In this document: in pieces, positions 16,847 through 26,000 of the stretch
Layout of the letters: every line of letters starts with the position of its first letter
Numbering within the stretch: position 1 is the stretch's first letter
Assembly: GCA_965226645.1 (NCBI GenBank)
Contig: CBDDDL010000001.1
Coordinates: 124,001-188,000, forward strand
Length of the DNA stretch: 64,000 bases
Origin: Poriferisodalis sp965226645
Lineage (GTDB): Bacteria; Actinomycetota; Acidimicrobiia; Acidimicrobiales; Poriferisodalaceae
Direction: 5' to 3'
Notes under the pieces: generated by a model
The model's input: the letters and a program-made list of their open reading frames with translations, nothing else
What the model was told of the DNA's origin: nothing
Database searches by the model: none
Position numbers and translations under genes: made by a program

Positions 16847-19800
16847 TCACCCTCGCACTTCTGCGCGCTCGCTCCCGAGCGGAGGTGGGCCGTAGCCCCC
16901 GCCGCCCGGAGTGTGGATCTCCATGACATCACCCGCTTCCACTTCGACGCGGACGCACCCAGCCAGCTCAGTCACGGCGCCATCGGCTCGTTCCAGCAAA
17001 TTGCGGCCCAGGGCGCCCGGCTGGCCGCCTGCGACACCGAATGGCTCGATCCGCCGCCGCGAGCTGAGCAGATTCACCGTCATTGCCTCGCCGAAGCGCA
17101 GCCGGCGCACCACGCCGTCGCCGCCGCGGTTTGCACCGGCGCCGCCCGATCCGCGCCGCACCTCGAACCGCTCCAGCAGGACCGGGTGGCGCTGCTCGAG
17201 GATCTCAGGGTCGGTGAGGCGGGTGTTGGTCATGTGCGTGTGCACCGCGTCGGCACCGCGTCGGCGGGCCGTGGCCCCCGCGCCGCCGCAGATCGTCTCG
17301 TAGTACTGGTGCTCCGAGTTGCCCCAGATGAAGTTGTTCATCGTGCCCTGCGAGGCCGCCACCACACCGAGGGCACCAAACAACGCGTCAGTGATCTGCT
17401 GGGACGTCTCGACGTTGCCGGCGATGACCGCCGCCGGTGGGTGCGGCGACAGCATCGAGGGGTCAGGCACGACGAGTTCCAGGGGCCTCAGGCAGCCCGC
17501 ATTGAGCGGGATCGCGTCGTCGACCATGCAGCGGAACACGTACAGCACCGCCGAACGAGCCACGGCGGTCGGGGCGTTGAAGTTGCCGGGGTGCTGCCCG
17601 CTCGTACCGGTGAAGTCGACGATGGCTCCCCGAGCCGAGCGATCCACCGAGATGCGCACGCAGATGACGCTGCCGTCATCGAGTTCGAGCGAGTAACTGC
17701 CCCGAAAGTTGCTGTTTCCGAGGGCATCAATGACCCGACGCACCATCTCCTCGGCGTTGTCGGCGACATGGCCCATGTAGGCATGGACGACCTCAAGCCC
17801 GTAGTAGTCGACGATGCGCGCCAGCTCGGTGGCGCCGCGCTCGCAAGCGGCGACCTGGGCTCGCAGATCGGCGATGTTCTGGTCGGGATTGCGCGCTGGC
17901 CACGGTCCGCTGGCGAGCACGTCGCGGACCTTGGTTTCGAGGAAGCGGCCCTCGGCGACGATCTGGAGGTTGTCGAGGACCAGGCCTTCCTCGTCGATCG
18001 TGGTCGAGTCGGCGGGGGCCGAACCCGGCACACAGCCGCCGATGTCGGCATGGTGGCCGCGAGAGGCCACGTAGAAGATCCGATCTGTGCCGAAGGCATC
18101 GAACACCGGCCGCACGACGGTTACATCGGGCAGGTGGGTGCCGCCGTTGTACGGGTTGTTCAGCACGTACACGTCACCGGGGGACATCGTCGGGTTCTGC
18201 TCGATGACCGCGCGGATGGACTCGCTCATCGAGCCCAGGTGCACCGGTAGGTGCGGCGCGTTGGCCACGAGCTGACCGGCAGTGTCGAACAGCGCGCAGC
18301 TGAAGTCGCGCCGCTCCTTGATGTTCACCGACACCGCGGTGTGCTCGAGCACGACGCCCATCTGCTCGGCGATGTTCATGAACAGGTTGTTGAAGATCTC
18401 AAGCTGCACCGGATCGACGCTGGTGCCGATCGCGATCCGTGACGGTCGAGCCACGACCCGTTCGAGCACAAGATCACCGCAGTCAGTGATCGTGCCCTGC
18501 CAACCCGGTTCGATCACCGTCGTGGCATTCGGCTCGACGATGACGGCCGGGCCGGCCAGGACCGCTCCCGGTGCTAGCGCGGTGCGGTCCCAGAAGGGCG
18601 TGTCGTACCGCGCGCAGCCCGGCGGGGCTGCCGTGCCGTCCGGTGCCTCGTCATCGGGCTCAGGAACCGTTGTCGCGCTCATGTAGGCGGGGTGCGTAGC
18701 CAGCAGCGCCTCGCGGTCACCTGCGGGCGGAGCCGCCGGCGGTGGGTCGACCGCCTGGCCGCGGGCTTCAATGTGGAGTGCGTCAATCACCAACGCCTGC
18801 TCTGGTGGGCTGAACCCGAACCTCGCCCGGTGCGCCGCTGCGAAGTCGCTAGCCACCTGGTCAGGGGAGCCCAGAGGCACCTCAAGCGTCGTGTCGGAAC
18901 CGCGGTAGCGGACGGCGAGCCGCCCGCTGACATCGATGCGGTCCACAGGCACCCCCGAAGCGGCCACGGCCTCGACTGCGGCCGGCCTCGCTGCGGCGAG
19001 CCGCCGGTGCAAGATGTCGATGAGCTCGCTGTCCAGCGAGGCTTCGACAGGTTCGGCGCGCAACTCAGTGACGTCAGCCAACCCGATGCCGAGCGCGGAC
19101 AGCACCCCCGCGTGGGGATGAATGAGGATGGTGGTGATACCGAGTCGGTCTGCTACCCGGCAGGCGTGCTGACCGCCGGCACCCCCGAAGCACACCAGCG
19201 TGTAGGCGGTGATGTCGTGGCCCCGCTCGGTGCTGATCTTGCGGATCGCGTTGGACATGTTCTCCGCCGCGATCTCGCCGTACCCGAAGGCCACCTCGGC
19301 AGTGCTGCGCCGCACGCCGGCGGCCTGCGCGATCTGAGCGGTCAGCTCGGCGATGCCGTCGGCGGCAGCATCGACATCGAGCGGCTGCGTTCCGTCGGTG
19401 CCAAACACCGACGGGAAGTACTCGGGCCGGATGACACCCAGGGCGACGTTGGCGTCGGTGAGGGCAAGCGGGCCGTTGTTGCCGTAGCTCGCCGGTCCGG
19501 GATCGGCGCCGGCCGATTCGGGACCGACACGCAAGCGGCTGCCGTCGAAGGTGAGCAGCGACCCGCCTCCGGCCGCCACCGTGTGGATGTCGATGATGGG
19601 AGTGCGCACGCGGATGCCCGCCACCTCGGTCTCGTTAGCCCGCTCGAACTCGCCGGCGAAGTGCGAGACATCGGTTGACGTGCCGCCCATGTCGAAGCCG
19701 ATGAGCTGGGAGAAGCCAGCCGCCCCGGCGGTGCGCGCCATGCCCACGACACCGCCGGCTGGTCCCGACAGCAGCGCATCGCGGCCGGTGAATCGCCGGG

Positions 19801-20578
19801 CATCGGCCAGCCCGCCGTTCGACTGCATGAACTGCAGCTGCGGACCCTCCGACGACGCCACAGCAGCGTCGCTGTTTCCAATTCTCGACGCCACAGCGTC
19901 GACGTAGCTGCGCAGGATCGGGGACAGGTAGGCGTCCGCAACGGTGGTGTCGCCCCGGGGAACGATCTTGACGAGCGGGTCCACCTCGTGGCTGACCGAG
20001 ACCTGCTCGAAGCCGATTTCGCGGGCCGCTGCAGCCAAGGCCGCTTCATGGTCGGGATAGCGGTAGCCGTGCACCAGCACGATCGCGACGGCTTCCATTC
20101 CGCGTTCGCGGGCCGCAGCCATGCCAGCGACGGCAGCGGGCAGGTCCAGCTCTCCCAGCACCGTGCCGTCGGCAGCCATGCGCTCGGCGACTTCGAGCAC
20201 CTCGGCGTAGAGCATCTCGGGCAGGACGATGTCGAGCTTGAACAGGTGCGGACGGGTCTGGTACCCAATGCGCAGCACGTCGCCGAACCCTGCGGTTGTC
20301 ACGAACAGCGTCGGCACGCCACGTCGTTGCAGCAGCGCATTGGTGGCGACCGTGGTGCCCATCTTCACGGACCTGATCCGCTCGGGCGGCAGCGGTTCGC
20401 CCCGCGGCACGCCGAGCAGATCGGCAATGGCAGTGGTGGCAGCGTCGTCGTAGCGGCGCGGATCCTCGCTCAGCAGCTTGTGCGTGGTCAGGCTTCCGTC
20501 GGGACGGCGGGCCACGACGTCGGTGAACGTGCCCCCTCGGTCGACCCAGAAGTCCCAGCCACTTGGCGATTGGCTCAT
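16847..20578 (-). CDS. 5-oxoprolinase / hydantoinase A-B fusion protein
   Basis: ATP-dependent amidohydrolase family that includes 5-oxoprolinase, N-methylhydantoinase and relatives such as acetone and acetophenone carboxylases. The 1243 residues join HyuA (residues 1 to about 690; DRGGTFTDVV, the phosphate motif FDMGGTSTDVSHF, CFGGAGGQHA) and HyuB (from about 700; NNPYNGGTHLPDVTVVRP, GRGHHADIGG-like ASRGHHADIGG, HTHMTNTRLTDPE, GGGYGPPP). Full fused length is as in eukaryote-type 5-oxoprolinases. The ATG is preceded by TAGGGT six bases upstream, so it can be expressed apart from the RidA gene. Which ring it opens is not clear; see findings. Confidence 0.85.
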   Translation of the reverse strand: MSQSPSGWDFWVDRGGTFTDVVARRPDGSLTTHKLLSEDPRRYDDAATTAIADLLGVPRGEPLPPERIRSVKMGTTVATNALLQRRGVPTLFVTTAGFGDVLRIGYQTRPHLFKLDIVLPEMLYAEVLEVAERMAADGTVLGELDLPAAVAGMAAARERGMEAVAIVLVHGYRYPDHEAALAAAAREIGFEQVSVSHEVDPLVKIVPRGDTTVADAYLSPILRSYVDAVASRIGNSDAAVASSEGPQLQFMQSNGGLADARRFTGRDALLSGPAGGVVGMARTAGAAGFSQLIGFDMGGTSTDVSHFAGEFERANETEVAGIRVRTPIIDIHTVAAGGGSLLTFDGSRLRVGPESAGADPGPASYGNNGPLALTDANVALGVIRPEYFPSVFGTDGTQPLDVDAAADGIAELTAQIAQAAGVRRSTAEVAFGYGEIAAENMSNAIRKISTERGHDITAYTLVCFGGAGGQHACRVADRLGITTILIHPHAGVLSALGIGLADVTELRAEPVEASLDSELIDILHRRLAAARPAAVEAVAASGVPVDRIDVSGRLAVRYRGSDTTLEVPLGSPDQVASDFAAAHRARFGFSPPEQALVIDALHIEARGQAVDPPPAAPPAGDREALLATHPAYMSATTVPEPDDEAPDGTAAPPGCARYDTPFWDRTALAPGAVLAGPAVIVEPNATTVIEPGWQGTITDCGDLVLERVVARPSRIAIGTSVDPVQLEIFNNLFMNIAEQMGVVLEHTAVSVNIKERRDFSCALFDTAGQLVANAPHLPVHLGSMSESIRAVIEQNPTMSPGDVYVLNNPYNGGTHLPDVTVVRPVFDAFGTDRIFYVASRGHHADIGGCVPGSAPADSTTIDEEGLVLDNLQIVAEGRFLETKVRDVLASGPWPARNPDQNIADLRAQVAACERGATELARIVDYYGLEVVHAYMGHVADNAEEMVRRVIDALGNSNFRGSYSLELDDGSVICVRISVDRSARGAIVDFTGTSGQHPGNFNAPTAVARSAVLYVFRCMVDDAIPLNAGCLRPLELVVPDPSMLSPHPPAAVIAGNVETSQQITDALFGALGVVAASQGTMNNFIWGNSEHQYYETICGGAGATARRRGADAVHTHMTNTRLTDPEILEQRHPVLLERFEVRRGSGGAGANRGGDGVVRRLRFGEAMTVNLLSSRRRIEPFGVAGGQPGALGRNLLERADGAVTELAGCVRVEVEAGDVMEIHTPGGGGYGPPPLGSERAEVRG

Positions 20579-20584
20579 CTGTTG

Positions 20585-20590
20585 ACCCTA
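20585..20590 (-). promoter_or_regulatory. Probable -10 box of the oxoprolinase-type gene
   Basis: Minus strand TAGGGT six bases before ATG 20578, the same hexamer and spacing as for the gene starting at 10136. Confidence 0.45.
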
Positions 20591-20633
20591 GGTGTCGTCC
20601 CCTCAGCGGTCCGCGGCACGACTCGTGTCTCGC

Positions 20634-21041
20634 TCAGCTGGGAATGACCGCTGTAGCGATGATCTCGACCAGGGCGTCGGGCTCGAACAAAGCGGTAGTG
20701 CCGAGCACTGCCATGGCCGGGAAGTGACGGTCGAGGTGCTTTCGGTGGGCGACGCCCACGCCGCGACGGTCGTCGCGGTATGCCTGCACGTCGGTTGCAT
20801 AGACGACGAGCGACACGATGTGGTCGGGCTCGCCGCCAGCGTGTGCGAGCGCCTCCACGACGTTGCCCAGCGCCACGTCGTACTGCTCGGCGAACGTGTT
20901 CCCCACGACCGCGCCAGTCGGGTCGCAAGAAATCTGCCCGGCGATGTAAACAGTGCGGCCGTCCGCGGGGACGACGGCGTGGGCGAAGCCGGGAGCCGGC
21001 GCCATGGATTCCGGGCTGATCAGCCGGTGCGGAGTGGTCAT
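20634..21041 (-). CDS. RidA family deaminase
   Basis: RidA/YjgF proteins hydrolyse reactive enamine or imine intermediates to a ketone and ammonia. The 135 residues show APGFAHAVVPADGRTVYIAGQ, QYDVALGNVVEALAHAG and the closing LFEPDALVEIIATAVIPS typical of the family; the canonical active-site Arg of RidA proper is not obvious, so it is a divergent subgroup. ATG 21041 lies one base before the enoyl-CoA hydratase stop region, in one operon with it. In the anthranilate reading of this locus it would remove the amino group from an enamine formed by ring reduction. Confidence 0.82.
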   Translation of the reverse strand: MTTPHRLISPESMAPAPGFAHAVVPADGRTVYIAGQISCDPTGAVVGNTFAEQYDVALGNVVEALAHAGGEPDHIVSLVVYATDVQAYRDDRRGVGVAHRKHLDRHFPAMAVLGTTALFEPDALVEIIATAVIPS

Positions 21042-21042
21042 G

Positions 21043-21867
21043 TCATCGCCCTTTCCAGTTCGGCGTCTCCGAGGCCCCGAACGCACGGTGGAACTCGGCA
21101 TGGTCCTGTGTGCGCATCAGCAGCGCCTGGGTCATGGCTTCGAATTCGATCGCTGCAGCGAGGCTCATGTCGGCCTCGCGGCTGATCAGCAGCTTCGTGG
21201 CCCGGTACGCAAGCCGAGGCCCGTCTGCGAGCCGGCGGGCGAGCGTCGTGCACTCATCGAGCAGGTCATCAGGTTCGACCACCTTGTTCGCCAGTCCGAT
21301 ATCGACTGCATCGGCAGCAGAGACGGGGTCGCCGAACATGAGGATCTCAGTGGCGCGGCCGTGGCCGACCAGTCGGGGCAGCAAGTAGGCCGAGCCCATG
21401 TCACCCCCGGAAAGGCCGACTTTGGTGAACAGGAAGCGGAACGTGGCTCGGGGCACACAGATGCGGAAATCCGACGCCAGCGCGATCACCGCTCCGGCAC
21501 CGGCGGCAGTGCCGTTGACGGCTGCAATGATCGGGATCGGGCACTCGCGCATGTTCTGCACTACCGCGCCGGTCATGTGTGTGAACTCGAGCAACTGAGC
21601 AGGGTCGAACGTCACCAACTCGCCGATGATCTCGTCGACATCGCCACCCGAGCAGAAGCCCCGTCCCTGACCGGTGATGATGAAGGCGTCGATGTCGTCC
21701 CGCAGCGGGGCTTCCCGGAACAGGTCGCGCAAATCGGCGTACACATCGAAGGTGAGGGAGTTGAGCGTTTCCGGGCGCTGAAGCGTGATCGTGGCGACTC
21801 GGTCATCAACGTCGAGGCGGAAGTGCTCCCAATCGTCGGTGAACGCAGCAGATGCACGGAACGTCAT
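21043..21867 (-). CDS. Enoyl-CoA hydratase/isomerase family protein
   Basis: Crotonase-fold enzyme acting on an acyl-CoA, probably hydration or ring hydrolysis in the aromatic pathway. The 274 residues have the CoA/oxyanion loop GRGFCSGGDVDE, the second oxyanion strand AAVNGTAAGAGAVIALASDF and the helix FTKVGLSGGDMGSAYLLPRLVG. One of the two glutamates of classical crotonases is replaced by aspartate in GGDMG. Its ATG overlaps the SDR stop by four bases. Specific reaction unknown. Confidence 0.88.
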   Translation of the reverse strand: MTFRASAAFTDDWEHFRLDVDDRVATITLQRPETLNSLTFDVYADLRDLFREAPLRDDIDAFIITGQGRGFCSGGDVDEIIGELVTFDPAQLLEFTHMTGAVVQNMRECPIPIIAAVNGTAAGAGAVIALASDFRICVPRATFRFLFTKVGLSGGDMGSAYLLPRLVGHGRATEILMFGDPVSAADAVDIGLANKVVEPDDLLDECTTLARRLADGPRLAYRATKLLISREADMSLAAAIEFEAMTQALLMRTQDHAEFHRAFGASETPNWKGR

Positions 21868-22574
21868 GCCGGCGCTCCGTCGAGCACGATCTCTTGACCG
21901 TTGCGGTCTGATTCCACGAGCTCCATCACTGCGTCGACCACCTCGGCAATCTCGATGATCCGTCCATGGGGTGTGGCCTTGGCAAGTGCCGCCTCGGCAT
22001 CCGCGAGGTTCTTGCCGGTCTGTTCAGCGATGTTCGCGATGGTGGCCACGGTCATATCGGTACGGACGAAGGTCGGGCACACCGTGTTGGCCGTGACACC
22101 GGTTCGGGCAGCTTCTGCGGCGACCACCCTCATCAGGCCCACGACGGCATGCTTGGACGCTGCGTAGGCAGCGATGTACTTGGCGCCCTCGACGCCAGCG
22201 ATCGAGGCAACGGTCACGATCCGGCCGGCGCCGCGCTCGGTCATGGCGTCAATGACCGCTCGTGTGCACAGGAACGCCCCGGTTGCGTTGACGGCGAGGC
22301 TGTGGTTCCACTGTTCAATCGTGGTGCGCCCCAGCCGATTCGACGACGACACGCCGGCGTTGTTGACCAGAACCTCGACGGGTCCGATGTCTCGAAACGT
22401 CGAGGCCACCTGGGATTCGTCAGTGACGTCGCAGATGCGAACGGCGATGCCGGCGGGCGAATCAGCGGGCTCCGACGTGGCCAGCGCAGTGACGTTGTGG
22501 CCGGCAGCGGACAGGCGCGTGCTGATGGCCCGTCCGATCCCACGAGTTCCGCCAGTGACGACGGCCACGCTCAT
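21864..22574 (-). CDS. Short-chain dehydrogenase/reductase
   Basis: NAD(P)-dependent oxidoreductase, probably a hydroxyacyl-CoA dehydrogenase for the pathway encoded around it. The 236 residues show the Rossmann motif TGGTRGIG (7-14), VNNAGV, catalytic Ser in TVASIAG and YAASK. It is the first gene of a minus-strand operon (SDR, hydratase, RidA, then oxoprolinase-type and acyl-CoA dehydrogenase) and faces the monooxygenase-reductase gene across a 216-base promoter region. Confidence 0.9.
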   Translation of the reverse strand: MSVAVVTGGTRGIGRAISTRLSAAGHNVTALATSEPADSPAGIAVRICDVTDESQVASTFRDIGPVEVLVNNAGVSSSNRLGRTTIEQWNHSLAVNATGAFLCTRAVIDAMTERGAGRIVTVASIAGVEGAKYIAAYAASKHAVVGLMRVVAAEAARTGVTANTVCPTFVRTDMTVATIANIAEQTGKNLADAEAALAKATPHGRIIEIAEVVDAVMELVESDRNGQEIVLDGAPA

Positions 22575-22639
22575 GTCACCGTCTCCGCTACGTCTCGTCG
22601 ACCAAGCTCGCTCCGGCGGTGACCAGCGCTGTCGGACAT

Positions 22640-22680
22640 CGTCGAAACTATACTACGCTTTTTACTATCGCAAAATTCCC
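22640..22680. promoter_or_regulatory. Divergent promoter region, aromatic-acid genes
   Basis: The only AT-rich block in this part of the window. ACTATACT at 22647-22654 reads as a -10 box on both strands: TATACT (plus, toward the monooxygenase) and TATAGT (minus, toward the SDR operon). On the minus strand TTGCGA lies 15 bases upstream as a weak -35. The overlap would couple the two operons and is a good place for PaaX-type repression; no clear palindromic operator was found. Confidence 0.45.
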
Positions 22681-22790
22681 GCGATCTCGCCCAGTGCGCC
22701 GAATTCGTCCTCGAAAGCTGTCGATGTGGCCCTTGTCACCGCGCTCGAACGGATCCGACGATTGCCGATGAACCGGGAGCAGATTCCGCG

Positions 22791-25109
22791 ATGAAGATCG
22801 CGTGCATCGGCGGAGGCCCGGCCAGCCTGTTCTTCAGCATCCTGATGTCCAAGCAGGACCCGACCCACGACATCACGGTGTATGAGCGCAACCGACGTGG
22901 CGACACCTTCGGGTTCGGAGTGGTGTTCTCCGACGAGACCCTGGCCAACATCGCCGAATCCGACCCAGAAGCCATCGCTGCCATCGAGTCGGAGTTCCGC
23001 CATTGGGGTGCGATGGATGTCCGTTACCGGGGCCGGACCATTTGCTCTGACGGTCACGGCTTCGCTGCGCTCGCCCGGGTGCGCCTGCTCGAGATCTTGA
23101 CCCGCCGGGCGAGCGAGCTCGGCGTCCGCGTCGAGTTCGAAACCGAGATCGACGTCGACGCCTTGAGGGACGACTTCGACCTCGTCGTTGCCGGCGACGG
23201 CATCAACAGCGGCACGCGCTCCCGCTACTCGGATCAGCTGCGACCCACGATCACCCACGGATCGGCGAAGTACATCTGGACAGCAATCGACGCACCCTTC
23301 GACCGGTTCACGTTCATCTTCGAAGATCTTGCCTTCGAAGACATCGGACACAGCGCGGTGCAGGCGCACATCTACCCGTACAACGACACGCGATCGACGT
23401 TCATCGTCGAGATGGCCGAAGCAACCTGGCACCGGGCACAGCTCGGCGGCCACGACGCCGGGTTGGCGCCCGGCGAGTCCGACCAGCACGCCCTGGATTG
23501 GTGCAGCCAGCTGTTCGCCCGCCACCTGGACGGGCGCCCGCTCATCGGCAACAACTCCCGGTGGATCAGCTTCCCTCGCATCTCGTGCGAGTCGTGGGTA
23601 GTGAACAACGTCGTGCTGCTCGGCGACGCCGCCCACACGGCCCATTACTCGGTCGGCAGCGGCACCAAGATGGCGCTGGAAGATGCCATCGCACTCGCCG
23701 ATGCCATGGCCTCGGCCTCCGATGTGGCCACCGCGCTCAAGAACTTCGAATCCGAGCGACGGCCCCAGATCGAGAGCCTGCAACGCGCCGCCGCGACGAG
23801 CGAGGACTGGTTCGCACACGTCGACCATCACCGCGAGCGCCCCTTCGAGCAGTTCGCGTTCTCGCTGTTCACGAGATCTCAGCGGGTCACCTACGACAAC
23901 CTGCGCGAACGGGACGCCCGCTACCACGATGAGACCCTGCGCTGGTTCGCATCCCAGCAGCCGCCCTCCGCCCGGCCGCCGACGCCGGACACACCGCCGA
24001 TCTTCTACCCGTTTGCGTTGCGCGACGTGACTTTCCACAACCGCATCGGCGTGTCGCCGATGGCGCAGTACAGCGCAGTCGATGGCATGCCGAACGACTG
24101 GCACAAAGTGCACCTGGGCAGCCGCGCCGTCGGCGGCGCCGCGCTGGTGATGACCGAGATGACGTGCACGTCGCCCGAGGCCCGCATCACGCCCGGGTGC
24201 ACCGGGATCTGGAACACCCTCCATGCCGAGGCCTGGGCCGGGATCACCAGCTTCGTGCATGAGTTCACCGAAGCCAAGATCGGCCTGCAGATCGGCCACG
24301 CCGGCCGCAAGGGTTCAACGAAGGTGCCCTGGGAAGGCGAGGACGTACCGCTCGATTCCGGCAACTGGCCGCTGGTGTCCGCCTCTCCCCTGCGGTACCG
24401 CGCCGGCAGCCAGATGCCGGCCGAGATGTCGTACCAGCAGATGGACGCCGTGCTCGACGACTTCGTGGCGGCAACCCATCGAGCGGCCGACGCCGACTTC
24501 GACTTGGTCGAGATCCATGCCGCGCACGGTTACCTCCTGTCGTCGTTCCTGTCGCCGGTGACGAACCGGCGCAGCGACGAGCACGGCGGCTCGCTCGAGA
24601 ACCGGGCGAGGTTCCCGCTGCGTGTCATCGAAGCAGTGCGGGAAGCCTGGCCCGGCAGAAAGCCGCTGTCGGTGCGGATCTCGGCCACCGACTGGGTCGA
24701 GGGCGGGTTCAGCCGCTCCGAGGCCATCGAGCTGAGCAGCATGGCCAAGGACTGCGGCGTGGACATCATCGACGTGTCGACCGGCCAGGTTGATCCCGAC
24801 GGCGAGCCGGCGTTCGGGCGCCTGTACCAGACGCCCTTTGCCGAGGCGATCCGCAACGCGGTGGGCATCCCGACGATGGCAGTGGGCGCTATCTCCAGCA
24901 TCGATGACGTCAACACCGTGCTCATGGCCGGCAGGGCGGATATCTGCCTGATCGCCCGCGGGCACCTCGTCGATCCCTACTGGACCCTCAACGCCGCGAT
25001 CGATCTCGGGCGCAGCGAGCAGCCGTGGCCCATTCAATATTGGCCGGGTCGCACGAGCCGCCGTCGCGATCAGGTGCCAGAGGCGCTGATCGACCGCGAC
25101 CTCCGCTGA
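22791..25109 (+). CDS. Flavin monooxygenase-OYE reductase fusion (2-aminobenzoyl-CoA or salicylyl-CoA type)
   Basis: Two flavoenzymes in one chain of 772 residues. Residues 1 to about 380 are an FAD aromatic hydroxylase (IACIGGGPASLFF, VAGDGINSGTRSRY, LLGDAAHTAHYSVGSG). From about 400 follows an FMN old-yellow-enzyme domain (FHNRIGVSPMAQYSA, LQIGHAGRKGS, EIHAAHGYLLSSFLSP, RRSDEHGGSLENR). This fusion is that of 2-aminobenzoyl-CoA monooxygenase/reductase and of salicylyl-CoA 5-hydroxylase. Anthranilate is favoured because an aryl-CoA ligase and RidA are close and no gentisate dioxygenase is present. GGGAG lies 11 bases before ATG 22791. It runs convergent to paaX. Confidence 0.85.
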   Translation: MKIACIGGGPASLFFSILMSKQDPTHDITVYERNRRGDTFGFGVVFSDETLANIAESDPEAIAAIESEFRHWGAMDVRYRGRTICSDGHGFAALARVRLLEILTRRASELGVRVEFETEIDVDALRDDFDLVVAGDGINSGTRSRYSDQLRPTITHGSAKYIWTAIDAPFDRFTFIFEDLAFEDIGHSAVQAHIYPYNDTRSTFIVEMAEATWHRAQLGGHDAGLAPGESDQHALDWCSQLFARHLDGRPLIGNNSRWISFPRISCESWVVNNVVLLGDAAHTAHYSVGSGTKMALEDAIALADAMASASDVATALKNFESERRPQIESLQRAAATSEDWFAHVDHHRERPFEQFAFSLFTRSQRVTYDNLRERDARYHDETLRWFASQQPPSARPPTPDTPPIFYPFALRDVTFHNRIGVSPMAQYSAVDGMPNDWHKVHLGSRAVGGAALVMTEMTCTSPEARITPGCTGIWNTLHAEAWAGITSFVHEFTEAKIGLQIGHAGRKGSTKVPWEGEDVPLDSGNWPLVSASPLRYRAGSQMPAEMSYQQMDAVLDDFVAATHRAADADFDLVEIHAAHGYLLSSFLSPVTNRRSDEHGGSLENRARFPLRVIEAVREAWPGRKPLSVRISATDWVEGGFSRSEAIELSSMAKDCGVDIIDVSTGQVDPDGEPAFGRLYQTPFAEAIRNAVGIPTMAVGAISSIDDVNTVLMAGRADICLIARGHLVDPYWTLNAAIDLGRSEQPWPIQYWPGRTSRRRDQVPEALIDRDLR

Positions 25110-25130
25110 CGGAGAACGCTGGCGGCGAAA

Positions 25131-25169
25131 TTCCCCGCTCTCGTTCGCAGCGTTGACGGGCCGCTCGGG
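25131..25169. repeat. Dispersed intergenic repeat, copy A
   Basis: Starts TTCCCCGCTCTCGTTCGC and ends GGGCCGCTCGGGC, between the convergent monooxygenase and paaX genes. Related copies lie at 44971, 45028 and 59071. Confidence 0.6.
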
Positions 25170-25982
25170 CTAGCGGCGTGCAGCTGCGTCGAGCGTCTCC
25201 AGATAGAAGCGGTGTGCGCCGGGTCGCAGCTGCCGATGGAGCCGCATGAACAGCTCACGCGCTTCGGGGGCCAGCCAGTCTGGGGGCGTGACCGAGCGAG
25301 GCAGCCCGGGATCGGCGTACGGCAGCGGGCGCCAAGCGCTGATGTTGTTCATGTGTGCCACGAACGCGTCGCGGTCCTCCCCAGGTGCGGAAATCCACGA
25401 ATCGAACACCGTCCGCTGGCTGTCGAGGTACTCCCGGTACATCTTGTTGATGACGTCGAGATCCCAGGCGGATGCCGCGATGTGCTCGCTGCTTTCATCT
25501 GCTCGAAAATCGCCCTCAAAGAACGACACGTAGCCGTCGAGCCCGCTGCGCTTCAGCATCGAGCGGGCCTCGGGGAGCAGGGAGGCGGGGGCGATCCACG
25601 ATGCTGCTGGACCCGGCGCGAAGCCGAGGCGGGCGAGCCTTGACCGGATCAGGTAGCGCTTACGGCGTTCGGACTCGGGGATCGAGAACAGCACCAGCAG
25701 CCACGAGCCCTCGTTGCGACTGGCACCGCTGCCGAAGATGCGCTGATCGCCTGATTCGAGGATCACGCGGCCGTCGGCGCTCAGCGCATAGCCAGCTTTT
25801 CCATCCACCCGCTCAGGCACCAGCAGGCCCGAACGCTTCATGCGAGACGCAGCAGATCGCACGGCCTGCGCGTCGATCCCGAGCTCACGCATCAACGCGA
25901 TGAGCCCGCCGACCGCTATCCAGCCGCCATACTCCCGAGCGAACAGCCCGTAAGCGTCGAGAATCCGGTCTCTGGGTGACAT
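25170..25982 (-). CDS. PaaX family transcriptional regulator
   Basis: GntR-like repressor family that senses aryl-CoA thioesters such as phenylacetyl-CoA. The 270 residues have an N-terminal winged helix (residues ~5-75: ILDAYGLFAREYGGWIAVGG, VRSAASRMKRSGLL) and the PaaX middle and C-terminal domains (WLLVLFSIPESERRKRYLIR, LGFAPGPAASWIAP, MHRQLRPGAHRFYLETLD-like end). It starts 18 bases after the CoA-ligase stop, so the two share a transcript, which is a strong hint that it controls the aryl-CoA genes on both sides. Confidence 0.88.
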   Translation of the reverse strand: MSPRDRILDAYGLFAREYGGWIAVGGLIALMRELGIDAQAVRSAASRMKRSGLLVPERVDGKAGYALSADGRVILESGDQRIFGSGASRNEGSWLLVLFSIPESERRKRYLIRSRLARLGFAPGPAASWIAPASLLPEARSMLKRSGLDGYVSFFEGDFRADESSEHIAASAWDLDVINKMYREYLDSQRTVFDSWISAPGEDRDAFVAHMNNISAWRPLPYADPGLPRSVTPPDWLAPEARELFMRLHRQLRPGAHRFYLETLDAAARR

Positions 25983-26000
25983 CGTCTTCGAAGCTGGGCG

